From NCBI GenBank assembly GCA_035264765.1, contig DATFPQ010000311.1:1-25567 (forward strand): DNA of 25,567 nt, in the 5' to 3' direction. A program made the translations under genes and the position numbers. The stretch is from DATFPQ01 sp035264765. GTDB lineage: Bacteria; Actinomycetota; Actinomycetes; Actinomycetales; Angustibacteraceae. Position 1 is the first letter of the stretch. Each line of letters begins with the position of its first letter. The notes beneath the pieces are model-generated. The model was not told the DNA's origin, searched no databases, and was given only the letters and a program-made list of their open reading frames with translations. This document shows positions 7,492 to 14,653 of this stretch, piece by piece.

Positions 7492-8034
7492 TCAGCCGGA
7501 CGGCCAGGCGTCGGCGAGCCGCTGCCGGGTGTCGTCGAGCAGCTGCGGCAGCGCCTTGGTGCGGCCGACCACCGGCAGGAAGTTGGCGTCCCCGCCCCAG
7601 CGCGGCACCACGTGCTGGTGCAGGTGGGCCGCGATGCCCGCGCCGGCGACCTCGCCCTGGTTGATTCCCAGGTTGAAGCCGTGCGGCGCCGACACGCTGG
7701 TCAGCACCCGGATGGCGGTGCGGGTCAGCTCGGCGACCTCGGTCATCTCCTCGGCGGTCAGGTCGATGTACGACGACACGTGCCGGTACGGGCAGACGAG
7801 GACGTGGCCGGGGTTGTACGGGTACAGGTTGAGGACGACGTACCCGAGGTCGCCGCGGTGGACCACCAAGGCCTCGGCGTCGCCGCGCCTGGGCGCCTGG
7901 CAGAACGGGCACTCGTGCGAGGTGTCGTCGGTGGGCTTGCCCTCACCGCCGATGTAGACCATCCGGTGCGGCGTCCACAGCCGCTCGAACCCGTCCGCCT
8001 CCCCCGCGAACGACCCGGCGTCCTCCAGCGTCAC
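7492..8034 (-). CDS. HIT-family hydrolase, probable Ap4A phosphorylase
   Basis: A 180-residue histidine-triad protein. The catalytic triad is HLHQHVV within GAGIAAHLHQHVVPRWGGD. An N-terminal ECPFC pair is a likely metal site, and LNLYPYNPGHVLVCPYRH is the usual HIT core strand region. The Mycobacterium tuberculosis protein at this position between thrS and pgsA (Rv2613c) is a diadenosine tetraphosphate phosphorylase, so Ap4A breakdown is the best guess. Ap4A is a by-product of aminoacyl-tRNA synthetases, which fits pairing with thrS. The GTG at 8034 overlaps the thrS stop as GTGA, implying coupled translation. Its stop faces the stop of the EF-G-like gene. Confidence 0.93.
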   Translation of the reverse strand: MTLEDAGSFAGEADGFERLWTPHRMVYIGGEGKPTDDTSHECPFCQAPRRGDAEALVVHRGDLGYVVLNLYPYNPGHVLVCPYRHVSSYIDLTAEEMTEVAELTRTAIRVLTSVSAPHGFNLGINQGEVAGAGIAAHLHQHVVPRWGGDANFLPVVGRTKALPQLLDDTRQRLADAWPSG

Positions 8035-10013
8035 GGGGTCGTGGCCCGGGTCCGGACCGCCTCGACGACCTCGGCCACGGCGTCCGCCACCGGGATGCCG
8101 TTGTTCTGCGAGCCGTTCCGGTAGCGGAACGACACGGCGCCGCGGCTGACGTCCTCGTCGCCGGCGATCAGCATGAACGGCACCTTGGCCTTCTGGGCGT
8201 TGCGGATCTTCTTCGGGAAGCGGTCGTCCGCGGTGTCGACCTCGACCCGGATCCCCTGCGCCCGCAACTGCGCCGCGACGTCCTGCAGGTACTCGACGTG
8301 CGCGTCGGCCACCGGGATCGCGACGACCTGCACCGGCGCCAGCCAGGCCGGGAAGGCACCCGCGTAGTGCTCGACGAGCACGCCGAAGAAGCGCTCGATC
8401 GAGCCGAACTTGGCCGAGTGGATCATGACCGGCTGCTGCCGCGAGCCGTCGGCGGCCTGGTACTCCAGCCCGAACCGGGCCGGCTGGTTGAAGTCGTACT
8501 GGATGGTCGACATCTGCCAGGTGCGGCCGATCGCGTCCCGGGCCTGCACCGAGATCTTCGGCCCGTAGTACGCCGCGCCACCCGGGTCCGGGACGAGCTC
8601 GAGGCCGGACGCCGTCGCGACCTCCTCCAGGACCTTGGTCGCCACCTCCCACTGCTCGTCGGTGCCGATGAACTTGTCCTTGGAGTCGTCGCGCGTGGAC
8701 AGCTCGAGGTAGAAGTCGTCCAGACCGAAGTCGCGCAGCAGCGACAGGACGAAGTCGAGCAGGTGCTGGATCTCCGCCGGCGCCTGCTCGGGGGCGCAGT
8801 ACGAGTGCGAGTCGTCCTGGGTCATGCCCCGCACGCGGGTGAGGCCGTGCACGACGCCGGACTTCTCGAACCGGTAGACGGAGCCGAACTCGAAAAGCCG
8901 CAGCGGCAGCTCACGGTACGACCGCCCGCGCGACCTGTAGATCAGGTTGTGCATCGGGCAGTTCATTGCCTTGAGGTAGTAGTCGCTGCCCTCCATCTGC
9001 ATCGGCGGAAACATCGTTTCCTTGAAGTAGGGCAAGTGTCCGGACGTCCGGAACAGCCCCTCCTTGGTGATGTGCGGGGTGCCGACGTACTGGAACCCCT
9101 CCTCGATGTGCCGGCGGCGGACGTAGTCCTCCATCTCCCGTTTGACCACCCCGCCCTTGGGGTGGAACACGACGAGCCCTGACCCGAGCTCGTCGGGGAA
9201 GGTGAACAGGTCCAGCTCGACGCCGAGCCGCCGGTGGTCGCGCCGCTCCGCCTCCGCGAGCCGGTCGGTGTACGCCTTCAGGTCGTCCTTGGTCGGCCAG
9301 GCGGTGCCGTAGACCCGCTGCAGCTGCGGGTTCTTCTCGCTCCCCCGCCAGTACGCCGCGGCGGTGCGCATCAGCTTGAACCCGTTGCCGATCAGCTTGG
9401 TGGTCGGCAGGTGCGGTCCGCGGCACAGGTCCTTCCAGGCCAGCGAGCCGTCCCGCCGTAGGTTGTCGTAGATGGTGAGCTCGTCGGCGCCGACCTCGGC
9501 CGAAGCACCCTCGGCGGCGTCTACGGCGCCGCCCTTGAGCCCGATCAGCTCCAGCTTGTACGGCTCGTCCGCCAGCTCGGACCGGGCCTCGTCATCGCTC
9601 ACCGCCCGCCGGGCGAAGGTCTGACCCTCGTTGACGATCTTCTGCATCGCCTTCTCGAGGGCCTTGACGTCGTCCGGCGTGAAGGGGGTCTCGACGTCGA
9701 AGTCGTAGTAGAAGCCGTCGCGCACGGGCGGCCCGATGCCCAGCCGGGCCTTCGGGTTGATCTGCTGCACCGCCTGCGCCAGCACGTGTGCGGCCGAGTG
9801 GCGGAGCACCGCGAGCCCGTCCGGGCTGTCGATCGTCACCGGCTCGACGACGTCGCCGTCCGCCAGCTCGTGGGAGAGGTCCCGCAGCTCGCCGCCGACC
9901 CGTGCCACGACGACCGCGTGCGGCCCGGTGCGCTCGTCGAACAGGTCGCCCGCCGTCGTCCCCGCCGCGACCGATCGCTCGCTGCCGGCGACGGACACGG
10001 TGATCTGCGGCAC
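8031..10013 (-). CDS. thrS: Threonine--tRNA ligase
   Basis: Charges tRNA-Thr with threonine. The 660-residue protein has the standard bacterial layout: an N-terminal TGS domain (ITVSVAGSERSVAAGTTAGDLF), an editing domain with HSAAHVLAQAV, then the class II catalytic core and an anticodon-binding domain near VQVVAIPVADAH. Zinc ligands of the active site are visible as Cys352 (NCPMH), a His in QDDSHSYC, and a His near residue 533 in MIHSAKFGSIERF, which also carries motif 3. Motif 2 is FEFGSVYRFEKSG. The GTG start at 10013 has AGGAG 6 nt upstream. The 3' end overlaps the HIT gene by 4 bp. A hairpin sits in its short leader, next to a TACGAT -10 element. Confidence 0.97.
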   Translation of the reverse strand: MPQITVSVAGSERSVAAGTTAGDLFDERTGPHAVVVARVGGELRDLSHELADGDVVEPVTIDSPDGLAVLRHSAAHVLAQAVQQINPKARLGIGPPVRDGFYYDFDVETPFTPDDVKALEKAMQKIVNEGQTFARRAVSDDEARSELADEPYKLELIGLKGGAVDAAEGASAEVGADELTIYDNLRRDGSLAWKDLCRGPHLPTTKLIGNGFKLMRTAAAYWRGSEKNPQLQRVYGTAWPTKDDLKAYTDRLAEAERRDHRRLGVELDLFTFPDELGSGLVVFHPKGGVVKREMEDYVRRRHIEEGFQYVGTPHITKEGLFRTSGHLPYFKETMFPPMQMEGSDYYLKAMNCPMHNLIYRSRGRSYRELPLRLFEFGSVYRFEKSGVVHGLTRVRGMTQDDSHSYCAPEQAPAEIQHLLDFVLSLLRDFGLDDFYLELSTRDDSKDKFIGTDEQWEVATKVLEEVATASGLELVPDPGGAAYYGPKISVQARDAIGRTWQMSTIQYDFNQPARFGLEYQAADGSRQQPVMIHSAKFGSIERFFGVLVEHYAGAFPAWLAPVQVVAIPVADAHVEYLQDVAAQLRAQGIRVEVDTADDRFPKKIRNAQKAKVPFMLIAGDEDVSRGAVSFRYRNGSQNNGIPVADAVAEVVEAVRTRATTP

Positions 10014-10035
10014 GGGACACTCCTGTGTGGTCGGG

Positions 10036-10055
10036 GCCGGGGCACTCGCCCCGGC
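10036..10055 (-). promoter_or_regulatory. Hairpin at the 5' end of the thrS leader
   Basis: Perfect 8-bp stem GCCGGGGC / GCCCCGGC with a 4-nt ACTC loop. It lies between the thrS -10 candidate and its AGGAG box, so the mRNA would begin with a stable stem. It could also be a terminator for the MOSC gene, which ends 51 nt upstream on the same strand; no T-run follows. Confidence 0.45.
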
Positions 10056-10063
10056 ACCGCCCG

Positions 10064-10069
10064 ATCGTA
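10064..10069 (-). promoter_or_regulatory. -10 element for thrS
   Basis: TACGAT on the minus strand, identical to the hexamer before pgsA. Predicted transcription start is near 10057, a leader of about 44 nt. No convincing -35. Confidence 0.4.
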
Positions 10070-10106
10070 TCGACGGTGCACCGCACCGGCCGAACGGGTT
10101 AGCCGG

Positions 10107-10775
10107 TCAACGCAGCCGCACCTCGTCGCCGACGGCGACCCGCCCGGGCCGCACGACCTCGGCGTAGACGCCAAGGCAGTTCTTCGGCCGCTGGCTCACC
10201 CGGAGCACCGCCTCGCCGAGCTGCACCTCGCGGCCGACCCACGAGGTCTCCCGATCCTGGCCCTCGCCGAGGTCGACGACGACGTTGGCGCGGGGCTCCT
10301 CGACGTCGCAGGCGTCGTCCCCCGCCGACCCACCGGCGTTCGCCGTGGCCACCGACTGACGGCTGACCAGGTGCACCGCGGCCACCTCGTTGAACCCGAT
10401 GCCCGCACCCTCGGCGGCCCGCACGTGCACCTGCTCACCGACCAGCCGCGACAGGGCGACGTCGGCGCTGGGGCCGCGGACGGGCAGGTCCTCCGCGCCG
10501 GGGAGCAGGACCGCCGGCCCGTCGCCCGGTACCTGCGCGACCTCGGCCCGGACCTCCCGCAGAGCCGGCGCCCGCTTGCCGGTGACCACGCGCCCCTCGG
10601 CGTCGACGACCGCCCAGGCCCGGTCGTGCTCCAGCCCGGAAGCCAGCACCTGCACGGCGGCCAGCCGCTCGCCGTCCAGGGACTTCACCGGGAAGGTCCG
10701 CAGACCGGTGACCCGGCCGGCGACCGGAGCGTCCGTCGTGGTCAGGCCCTCGGGCTCGGGCTCGGTCCTGCTCAT
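10107..10775 (-). CDS. MOSC domain-containing protein
   Basis: A 222-residue protein with an MOSC N-terminal beta-barrel (VTGLRTFPVKSLDGERL) followed by an MOSC (molybdenum cofactor sulfurase C-terminal) domain. Family members bind molybdenum cofactor or act on N-hydroxylated or sulfur-containing compounds. Visible conserved parts are the EHDRAWAVVDAEGRVVTGKRAP segment, RANVVVDL and the domain's conserved Cys in RPKNCLGVYAEV. There is no signal peptide, so it should be cytosolic. The ATG at 10775 follows a TAGGCT hexamer by 6 nt, which suggests a leaderless mRNA and fits the absence of a ribosome binding site. It is divergent from the ChaB-like gene. Substrate cannot be told from sequence. 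Confidence 0.88.
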   Translation of the reverse strand: MSRTEPEPEGLTTTDAPVAGRVTGLRTFPVKSLDGERLAAVQVLASGLEHDRAWAVVDAEGRVVTGKRAPALREVRAEVAQVPGDGPAVLLPGAEDLPVRGPSADVALSRLVGEQVHVRAAEGAGIGFNEVAAVHLVSRQSVATANAGGSAGDDACDVEEPRANVVVDLGEGQDRETSWVGREVQLGEAVLRVSQRPKNCLGVYAEVVRPGRVAVGDEVRLR

Positions 10776-10781
10776 GCCCCG

Positions 10782-10787
10782 AGCCTA
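10782..10787 (-). promoter_or_regulatory. -10 element, leaderless MOSC transcript
   Basis: TAGGCT (TANNNT pattern) ends 6 nt before the MOSC ATG, placing the transcription start at the start codon. No Shine-Dalgarno sequence is present between them. Confidence 0.45.
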
Positions 10788-10853
10788 CGGCGTGCGCAGG
10801 CCACCGAACCGGAGTAGTGAGGAGCCGATCGCCACCGAAGGAGGGACGGACCG

Positions 10854-11285
10854 ATGCCGACGACAGACAAGAGCGGCGAGCCCCGCGAGGAGGAGCTGCC
10901 GAGCACGCTGCAGCGATCCGACGAGAAGGCGCAGCGGACCTTCGCCAAGACGCACGACTCGGCCGTCGAGCAGTACGGCGAGGGCGAGCGGGCGCACCGG
11001 GTGGCGTTCGCCGCGCTCAAGCACACGCACGAGAAGGTCGGCGACCACTGGGAGCCGAAGGACCACAAGGGTCCCTCCGACCCGCAGGCCGAGGGCGGCG
11101 TCGACACCGACCGCGAGACGGCGGGCGGGGTCGACGCCAACGCGTCGAAGAAGCACCTGCAGGACGTCGCCCGCCGGCTGGACGTCAAGGGGCGGTCCTC
11201 GATGTCGAAGGACGAGCTGGTCGAGGCGATCGGCAAGGCCAACGACCGGGAGACCGCGGCGGCACGCAAGCGGGACAAGGACTGA
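10854..11285 (+). CDS. ChaB-like protein with Rho N-terminal (SAP-like) domain
   Basis: A highly charged 143-residue cytosolic protein of unknown role. Residues about 15-65 match the ChaB family, named after an E. coli regulator of cation transport: LPSTLQRSDEKAQRTFAKTH, then AVEQYGEGERAHRVAFAALK and KVGDHWEPKD. The C-terminal part (about residues 97-133, KKHLQDVARRLDVKG and MSKDELVEAIGKAN) resembles the Rho_N fold, a small helical domain that can bind nucleic acid. The ATG at 10854 has a strong GAAGGAGG box. The gene stands alone, divergent from the MOSC gene and followed by a perfect 12-bp hairpin. ChaB-Rho_N pairings are known in actinobacteria, often as small stress-associated proteins; function here is open. 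Confidence 0.88.
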   Translation: MPTTDKSGEPREEELPSTLQRSDEKAQRTFAKTHDSAVEQYGEGERAHRVAFAALKHTHEKVGDHWEPKDHKGPSDPQAEGGVDTDRETAGGVDANASKKHLQDVARRLDVKGRSSMSKDELVEAIGKANDRETAAARKRDKD

Positions 11286-11325
11286 CGCCGGATTCGGCCG
11301 GGCCTTTTCCCGCTTGACGAGCGTC

Positions 11326-11368
11326 ATCGTGGCAACGGCTGTCGCTCCGGAGTGCTCGTTGCCACGAT
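11326..11368. terminator. 12-bp perfect hairpin after the ChaB-like gene
   Basis: ATCGTGGCAACG (11326-11337) pairs exactly with CGTTGCCACGAT (11357-11368) across a 19-nt loop that itself holds the CTCCGGAG palindrome. CCTTTGC follows on the plus strand. It lies between the end of the ChaB-like gene and the 3' end of the converging tRNA gene, so it probably ends transcription from one or both sides. Confidence 0.5.
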
Positions 11369-11412
11369 CCTTTGCTACGCGCTCGTTCCCTGAGCTGCCC
11401 CAGACGCACTAC

Positions 11413-11436
11413 AGCCGGCCCCGCTAGGAGCCGGCT
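11413..11436 (-). terminator. Hairpin downstream of tRNA-Val
   Basis: AGCCGGC and GCCGGCT form a 7-bp stem with a 10-nt loop, 10 nt beyond the 3' end of the minus-strand tRNA. No T-run follows, so it is a weak terminator candidate. Confidence 0.35.
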
Positions 11437-11446
11437 GCCGGATCGG

Positions 11447-11518
11447 TGGGCGATACTGGGTTCGAACCAGTGACCTCCTCGGTGTGAACGAGGCGCTCTA
11501 CCACTGAGCCAATCGCCC
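11447..11518 (-). tRNA. tRNA-Val (anticodon CAC)
   Basis: A complete 72-nt cloverleaf can be drawn. The acceptor stem is GGGCGAT with ATCGCCC, and the D-arm is GCTC with GAGC. The anticodon stem is CCTCG with CGAGG around loop TTCACAC, and the T-arm is ACTGG with CCAGT around TTCGAAC. Loop positions 3-5 give anticodon CAC, which reads GUG valine codons, the dominant type in this GC-rich DNA. The discriminator base is A, and the next bases are CCG, so the 3' CCA is not encoded. A TAGAGT -10 candidate (11560-11565) lies about 42 nt upstream. Confidence 0.97.
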
Positions 11519-11636
11519 GGGCACCCTCGCGGGGCCGGCGCTCCGGAGAGCGCGCGACGACTCTACCCGATTCCGGACCGGGCTCTGGACACCCGGCCGG
11601 GAAGTGGACGGCGGCGACCTTCCGCTGGTCGGGGGC

Positions 11637-12155
11637 TCAGGTCAGGCCGGGCACGGACAACAGCGGCGCCCGAACGTCGGTGGGCAGCCAGGTCGGTACG
11701 CCCAGGACCAGCAGGTACAGGTAAAAGCCGGCGACGACGACCCCGACCGTGACGACGGCGCCCAGCCGCTGCACCCACCCGGGCTGGCGGCGGGCCCAAT
11801 CACTCGCACGGACCAGTTCGCGGCGCACCCCGTTCAGCAGGCGTGCCGCCCATTCGAACTCGGTGGCCAGCACGGCGAGAGCGAGCAGGGCGAGCGGGAT
11901 GCCGCCGGGGCCCGGCAGCGGCCCGGTCACGGCGGCGAGCAGCAGCAGCAGGGCCCCGACGACCCCTACGGCCAGCCGGTATGGCCCCCGGGTGGCCGGG
12001 TTGCGCCGGATCCGGGCCCGCCAGGCCCACCGCTCGTTGTCCGCGGGCTCGGCCGGATGGGCAGCCGGTCGCGCGGCTGTGGGGCTGGGCCGATCTTCGC
12101 CGGCGGGGTCGGCGTCCTGCGCCTCGATGTCGGGGGACGTGGGGCCGGTCGGCAT
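11637..12155 (-). CDS. PGPGW-type membrane protein (TIGR02611-like)
   Basis: A 172-residue protein of unknown function. The first 50 residues are acidic and Pro/Ala-rich and probably disordered. A basic stretch (RARIRRNPATRGPYR) follows, then two hydrophobic segments around LAVGVVGALLLLLAAVTG and GGIPLALLALAVLATEF. The GPLPGPGGIP turn between them is the hallmark of the putative transmembrane PGPGW family common in actinobacteria. A third membrane helix (VVTVGVVVAGFYLYLLVL) lies near the C-terminus. The ATG at 12155 is a plausible start, but its ribosome binding site is weak. It is divergent from the SsgB-like gene, and a tRNA follows on the same strand. Confidence 0.85.
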   Translation of the reverse strand: MPTGPTSPDIEAQDADPAGEDRPSPTAARPAAHPAEPADNERWAWRARIRRNPATRGPYRLAVGVVGALLLLLAAVTGPLPGPGGIPLALLALAVLATEFEWAARLLNGVRRELVRASDWARRQPGWVQRLGAVVTVGVVVAGFYLYLLVLGVPTWLPTDVRAPLLSVPGLT

Positions 12156-12305
12156 CGCACCAGGGTACGCGGCGGACCTGCCGGCACTGGGCCGTTCGAG
12201 TGTCGTCGAGGCCGCTGCAGAACATCCAAGGTTTGAATCCAGGGCGGGGCGGGCACCTTCTTGGCTGAACGGGGCGGTCCCGCCCCCCTCCAGCGAGGAG
12301 CTCCC

Positions 12306-12734
12306 ATGCTGCAGCGCCCCGTCACCGTCGTCCACGAGGTGGACCTGCGACTGGTCGCGCCCGGCGACGAGGGGCTCCGGCTCACGGCGACGCTGCGCTA
12401 TCAACCCGTCGATCCGTACGCCGTCGAGGCGACCTTCCGGGCCGGTGACGAGGCGATCTCCTGGGTGCTCGGGCGCGACCTGCTCGGCGAGGGGCTGACC
12501 CGGGTCAGCGGCGAGGGGGACGTCCGGGTGTGGCCGACCACGGACATCGGCGAGCGCGGCGAGCAGACAGCCGTGGTGATGCTCCAGCTCAGCTCGCCGG
12601 ACGGGAGGGCCCTGCTCGCGGCACCCGCCCGCGACGTCCAAGCCTTCCTCGAGCAGACCTACATGGTGGTCGAGCCGGGCTCCGAGGCCGAGCACCTCGA
12701 CGTCGACGGCGTGGTGGAGCGCCTGCTCGCCTGA
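12306..12734 (+). CDS. ssgB: SsgA/SsgB-family sporulation and cell-division regulator
   Basis: A 142-residue SsgA-like protein, a family confined to morphologically complex actinobacteria. In Streptomyces, SsgB helps place FtsZ at future septa. The family core is clear: LRYQPVDPYAVEATFRAGD, ISWVLGRDLLGEGL, GDVRVWPT, LSSPDGRALLAAPARDVQAFL and the C-terminal HLDVDGVV. Length is typical. The ATG at 12306 has a GAGGAG box 6 nt upstream. In Streptomyces coelicolor ssgB lies close to the thrS-pgsA-pdxS block, as here, which favours SsgB over other SsgA-like paralogues, but I cannot prove the subtype. It suggests that the host sporulates or divides by regulated multiple septation. Confidence 0.88.
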   Translation: MLQRPVTVVHEVDLRLVAPGDEGLRLTATLRYQPVDPYAVEATFRAGDEAISWVLGRDLLGEGLTRVSGEGDVRVWPTTDIGERGEQTAVVMLQLSSPDGRALLAAPARDVQAFLEQTYMVVEPGSEAEHLDVDGVVERLLA

Positions 12735-12777
12735 GCAGCAGGCACCCGAGCAGCCGGCAGCTGGGCTTGTCGTTCCC

Positions 12778-13623
12778 TCAGGGGTCGAGGTCGGCCGCCG
12801 CTTGCTCGCGGAACACTGCGGTGGCCCGTCGCGCCAGCGGCCCGGGCGCCTGCAGCCGACGGTCGTCCACCCGGGCGACCGCCTGCACGTCCCGGGTGGA
12901 GGACGTGATCATCACCTCGTCGGCCGCGGCCAGGTCATCCAGGGTCAGCGTCTGCTCGCGTACCGGGAGCCCCGCGCCGGGCGCCCACTCCAACAGCAGC
13001 TCGCGGGTGATACCGGCCAGGCAGCCGGCCGACAGCGGCGGGGTCACCAGCTCGCCGTCGAGCCCGAGCACCACGTTGGAGCCGGTGCCCTCGCACAGCT
13101 CCCCGCGCGTGTTCGTCATCAGCGCCTCACCGGCGCCGCGGGCCCTGGCGTACGCGAGCGACACGACGTTCTCGGCGTAGGAGGTGGTCTTCAGCCCGGC
13201 AACCGCACTGCGCTCGTTGCGGATCCACGGCACGACACACACGGCCGTCGACGGGCCCGGCTCGGGCGCCGGGGTAGCGAGGACGACGTAACCGAGCGGC
13301 CCCTCGCCTCGGTGGGAGCCCAGTGGACCCGTGCCGCCGGTCACCACGACCCGCAGCCGGCCGAAGCCGATCGGCGGCCCGGCGCCGAGGACGGCGTCGA
13401 CGCCTGCGCGGACCGTCTCCTCGTCCGGCGCCGACAGCCCGAGACCCGTTGCCGACCGGACCAGGCGGCGCAGGTGCCGGGTCAGCGCGAACGGTCGCCC
13501 GCCTGTCACCTTCACCGTCTCGAACACGCCGTCCCCGACCGTGACGCCGTGGTCGGCGGCGCGCACCGCGCGTTCGTCGGGTGCCACCAGCCGACCGTCC
13601 ACCCACGCAACGAGCCCGTCCAC
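12778..13623 (-). CDS. pabC: Class IV aminotransferase, probable aminodeoxychorismate lyase
   Basis: A pyridoxal-phosphate enzyme of fold type IV, 281 residues. PabC cleaves 4-amino-4-deoxychorismate to 4-aminobenzoate for folate; relatives are branched-chain and D-amino acid aminotransferases. Seen are VDGRLV, the GVTVGDGVFETVKVTGGRPFAL start common to the family, the catalytic Lys in GLKTTSYAENV, and EGTGSNVVL with the conserved Glu and Asn of the cofactor site. GCLAGITRELLLEWA follows. The length suits PabC. The GTG at 13623 is chosen because the family normally begins a few residues before VDGRLV. There is no good ribosome binding site. It converges with ssgB. The lyase assignment over a transaminase is a moderate inference. 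Confidence 0.85.
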   Translation of the reverse strand: MDGLVAWVDGRLVAPDERAVRAADHGVTVGDGVFETVKVTGGRPFALTRHLRRLVRSATGLGLSAPDEETVRAGVDAVLGAGPPIGFGRLRVVVTGGTGPLGSHRGEGPLGYVVLATPAPEPGPSTAVCVVPWIRNERSAVAGLKTTSYAENVVSLAYARARGAGEALMTNTRGELCEGTGSNVVLGLDGELVTPPLSAGCLAGITRELLLEWAPGAGLPVREQTLTLDDLAAADEVMITSSTRDVQAVARVDDRRLQAPGPLARRATAVFREQAAADLDP

Positions 13624-13714
13624 CGGCGCAGTCTCGCAGACGGGCGGTCGAGTCCCTTCCTCCGCGGGCCGTCTGGAGCGGAGACGCCCCGCACCGCAGC
13701 GCGGTGATGGCACC

Positions 13715-13948
13715 ATGCCGCCCATGCCTCCACGCGGACCTGCGGCCTTCCTTGCCGCCTTGCTGCTCACCGCTGGATGCACCAGTCCCGGCGCAACGCA
13801 GCAGGACGCCCCCTCGCGGGACAGCGCTCCGGCGTCCGCAGGTACCGCAGCCGCCACCGGGTCCTCCTCAGGCAACGGTTCGACGCCCACCCCTCATGGC
13901 GCATCCGCTGGCTCTCGGCGCCGGTCGCCCAGATGCTGTTCCCGGTGA
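13715..13948 (+). pseudogene. Orphan lipoprotein leader (truncated)
   Basis: From ATG 13715 or 13724 the plus strand reads MPPRGPAAFLAALLLTAGC, a clear lipoprotein signal peptide with lipobox LTAGC. A Ser/Thr/Gly/Ala-rich linker follows (to about 13890), typical of an exported lipoprotein just after its anchor. The frame then loses protein-like character, becoming Arg/Ser-rich over the minus-strand beta-helix remnant, and stops at 13948. No folded domain follows. It looks like the front end of a gene that lost its body. It may be the missing leader of the beta-helix gene on the other strand. Confidence 0.5.
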
Positions 13949-14560
13949 CCGCGTTGCGGTCGGACGTGTCCGGCTTGCCGCCCGAGCACGTCCCCCAGTT
14001 CGCATGGCCGACCCGACGTAGATGCCCTCGCCGTACTGAGGGGAGCTCTTGCCGGTGTTGTGCACGACGGAGTGCCGCACGGCGTCGTCGGAGGAGAAGC
14101 TGCGCAGATGGATGCCCTCCGCGCCGATGTTCTTGACCTCGACCCCGTCGAGCATGTCGTGGCTTGGGGCGTCCAGGACGATCCCCTTGCTTGCATTGAC
14201 CACGGTGAACCCAGACAGCGTCCAGTGCGAGGCGCCCTTCAGGTGCAGGCCGTAGTGACCGGTCGGCCCCTGGCCGCCGAGCACCGCTTCGCGGCCACCG
14301 CGGATCGCGCAGGGCAACGCGGCCGTGCACGCCCGTAACGGTGGTGAACTGTTGCTTCGCCGTGTACAGCCCGTCGGTGAGCTGGATAGTTGTCCCGGGT
14401 GCTGCGGCCGCCAGTGCGGCGGTCAGCTCCGCGCCGTTGCGCACGACGACCACGCGGCCGGCCGAGGGCACCGGATCGGCCGTCGCGGCCGCGCTGGGGG
14501 CGGGCACCGGCGGCGGGGTGGTTGCCGAGGGAACCGGGGCCCCCGTGGAGGTCGAGACCG
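13911..14560 (-). pseudogene. Right-handed parallel beta-helix protein, frameshifted and 3'-truncated
   Basis: Three reading-frame pieces line up into one parallel beta-helix protein, as in secreted polysaccharide lyases. The first piece (to about 14320) has a Pro/Ser/Thr-rich linker, then RNGAELTAALAAAAPGTTIQ and LTDGLYTA. The frame then changes to AVLGGQGPTGHYGLHLKG, HWTLSGFTVVNASKGIVL, VEVKNIGAEGIHLRSFSSD and GEGIYVGSA. Near 14005 it changes back to NWGTCSGGKPDTSDRN and AVTGNSIWATGAES. Homology ends there, before the further helix turns family members have. No signal peptide precedes it. Two frameshifts, a missing 3' end and a missing leader make it a decayed gene; a sequencing error could explain one frameshift but not all the damage. 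Confidence 0.75.
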
Positions 14561-14653
14561 CGAAGGCGGCCTCGAGCGTGGTCTCGTTCAGAAGATCTTG
14601 ATGTCCGGTTGATCCTAAGGTGCGAGGTCACGCTGTCGAGGCCCGCGAGTGCC

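Noticed and set aside
12195..12250. tRNA T-arm-like sequence (GGTTTGAATCC)
   Set aside because: No acceptor, D or anticodon stem can be drawn around it; it is a chance match in the ssgB upstream region.
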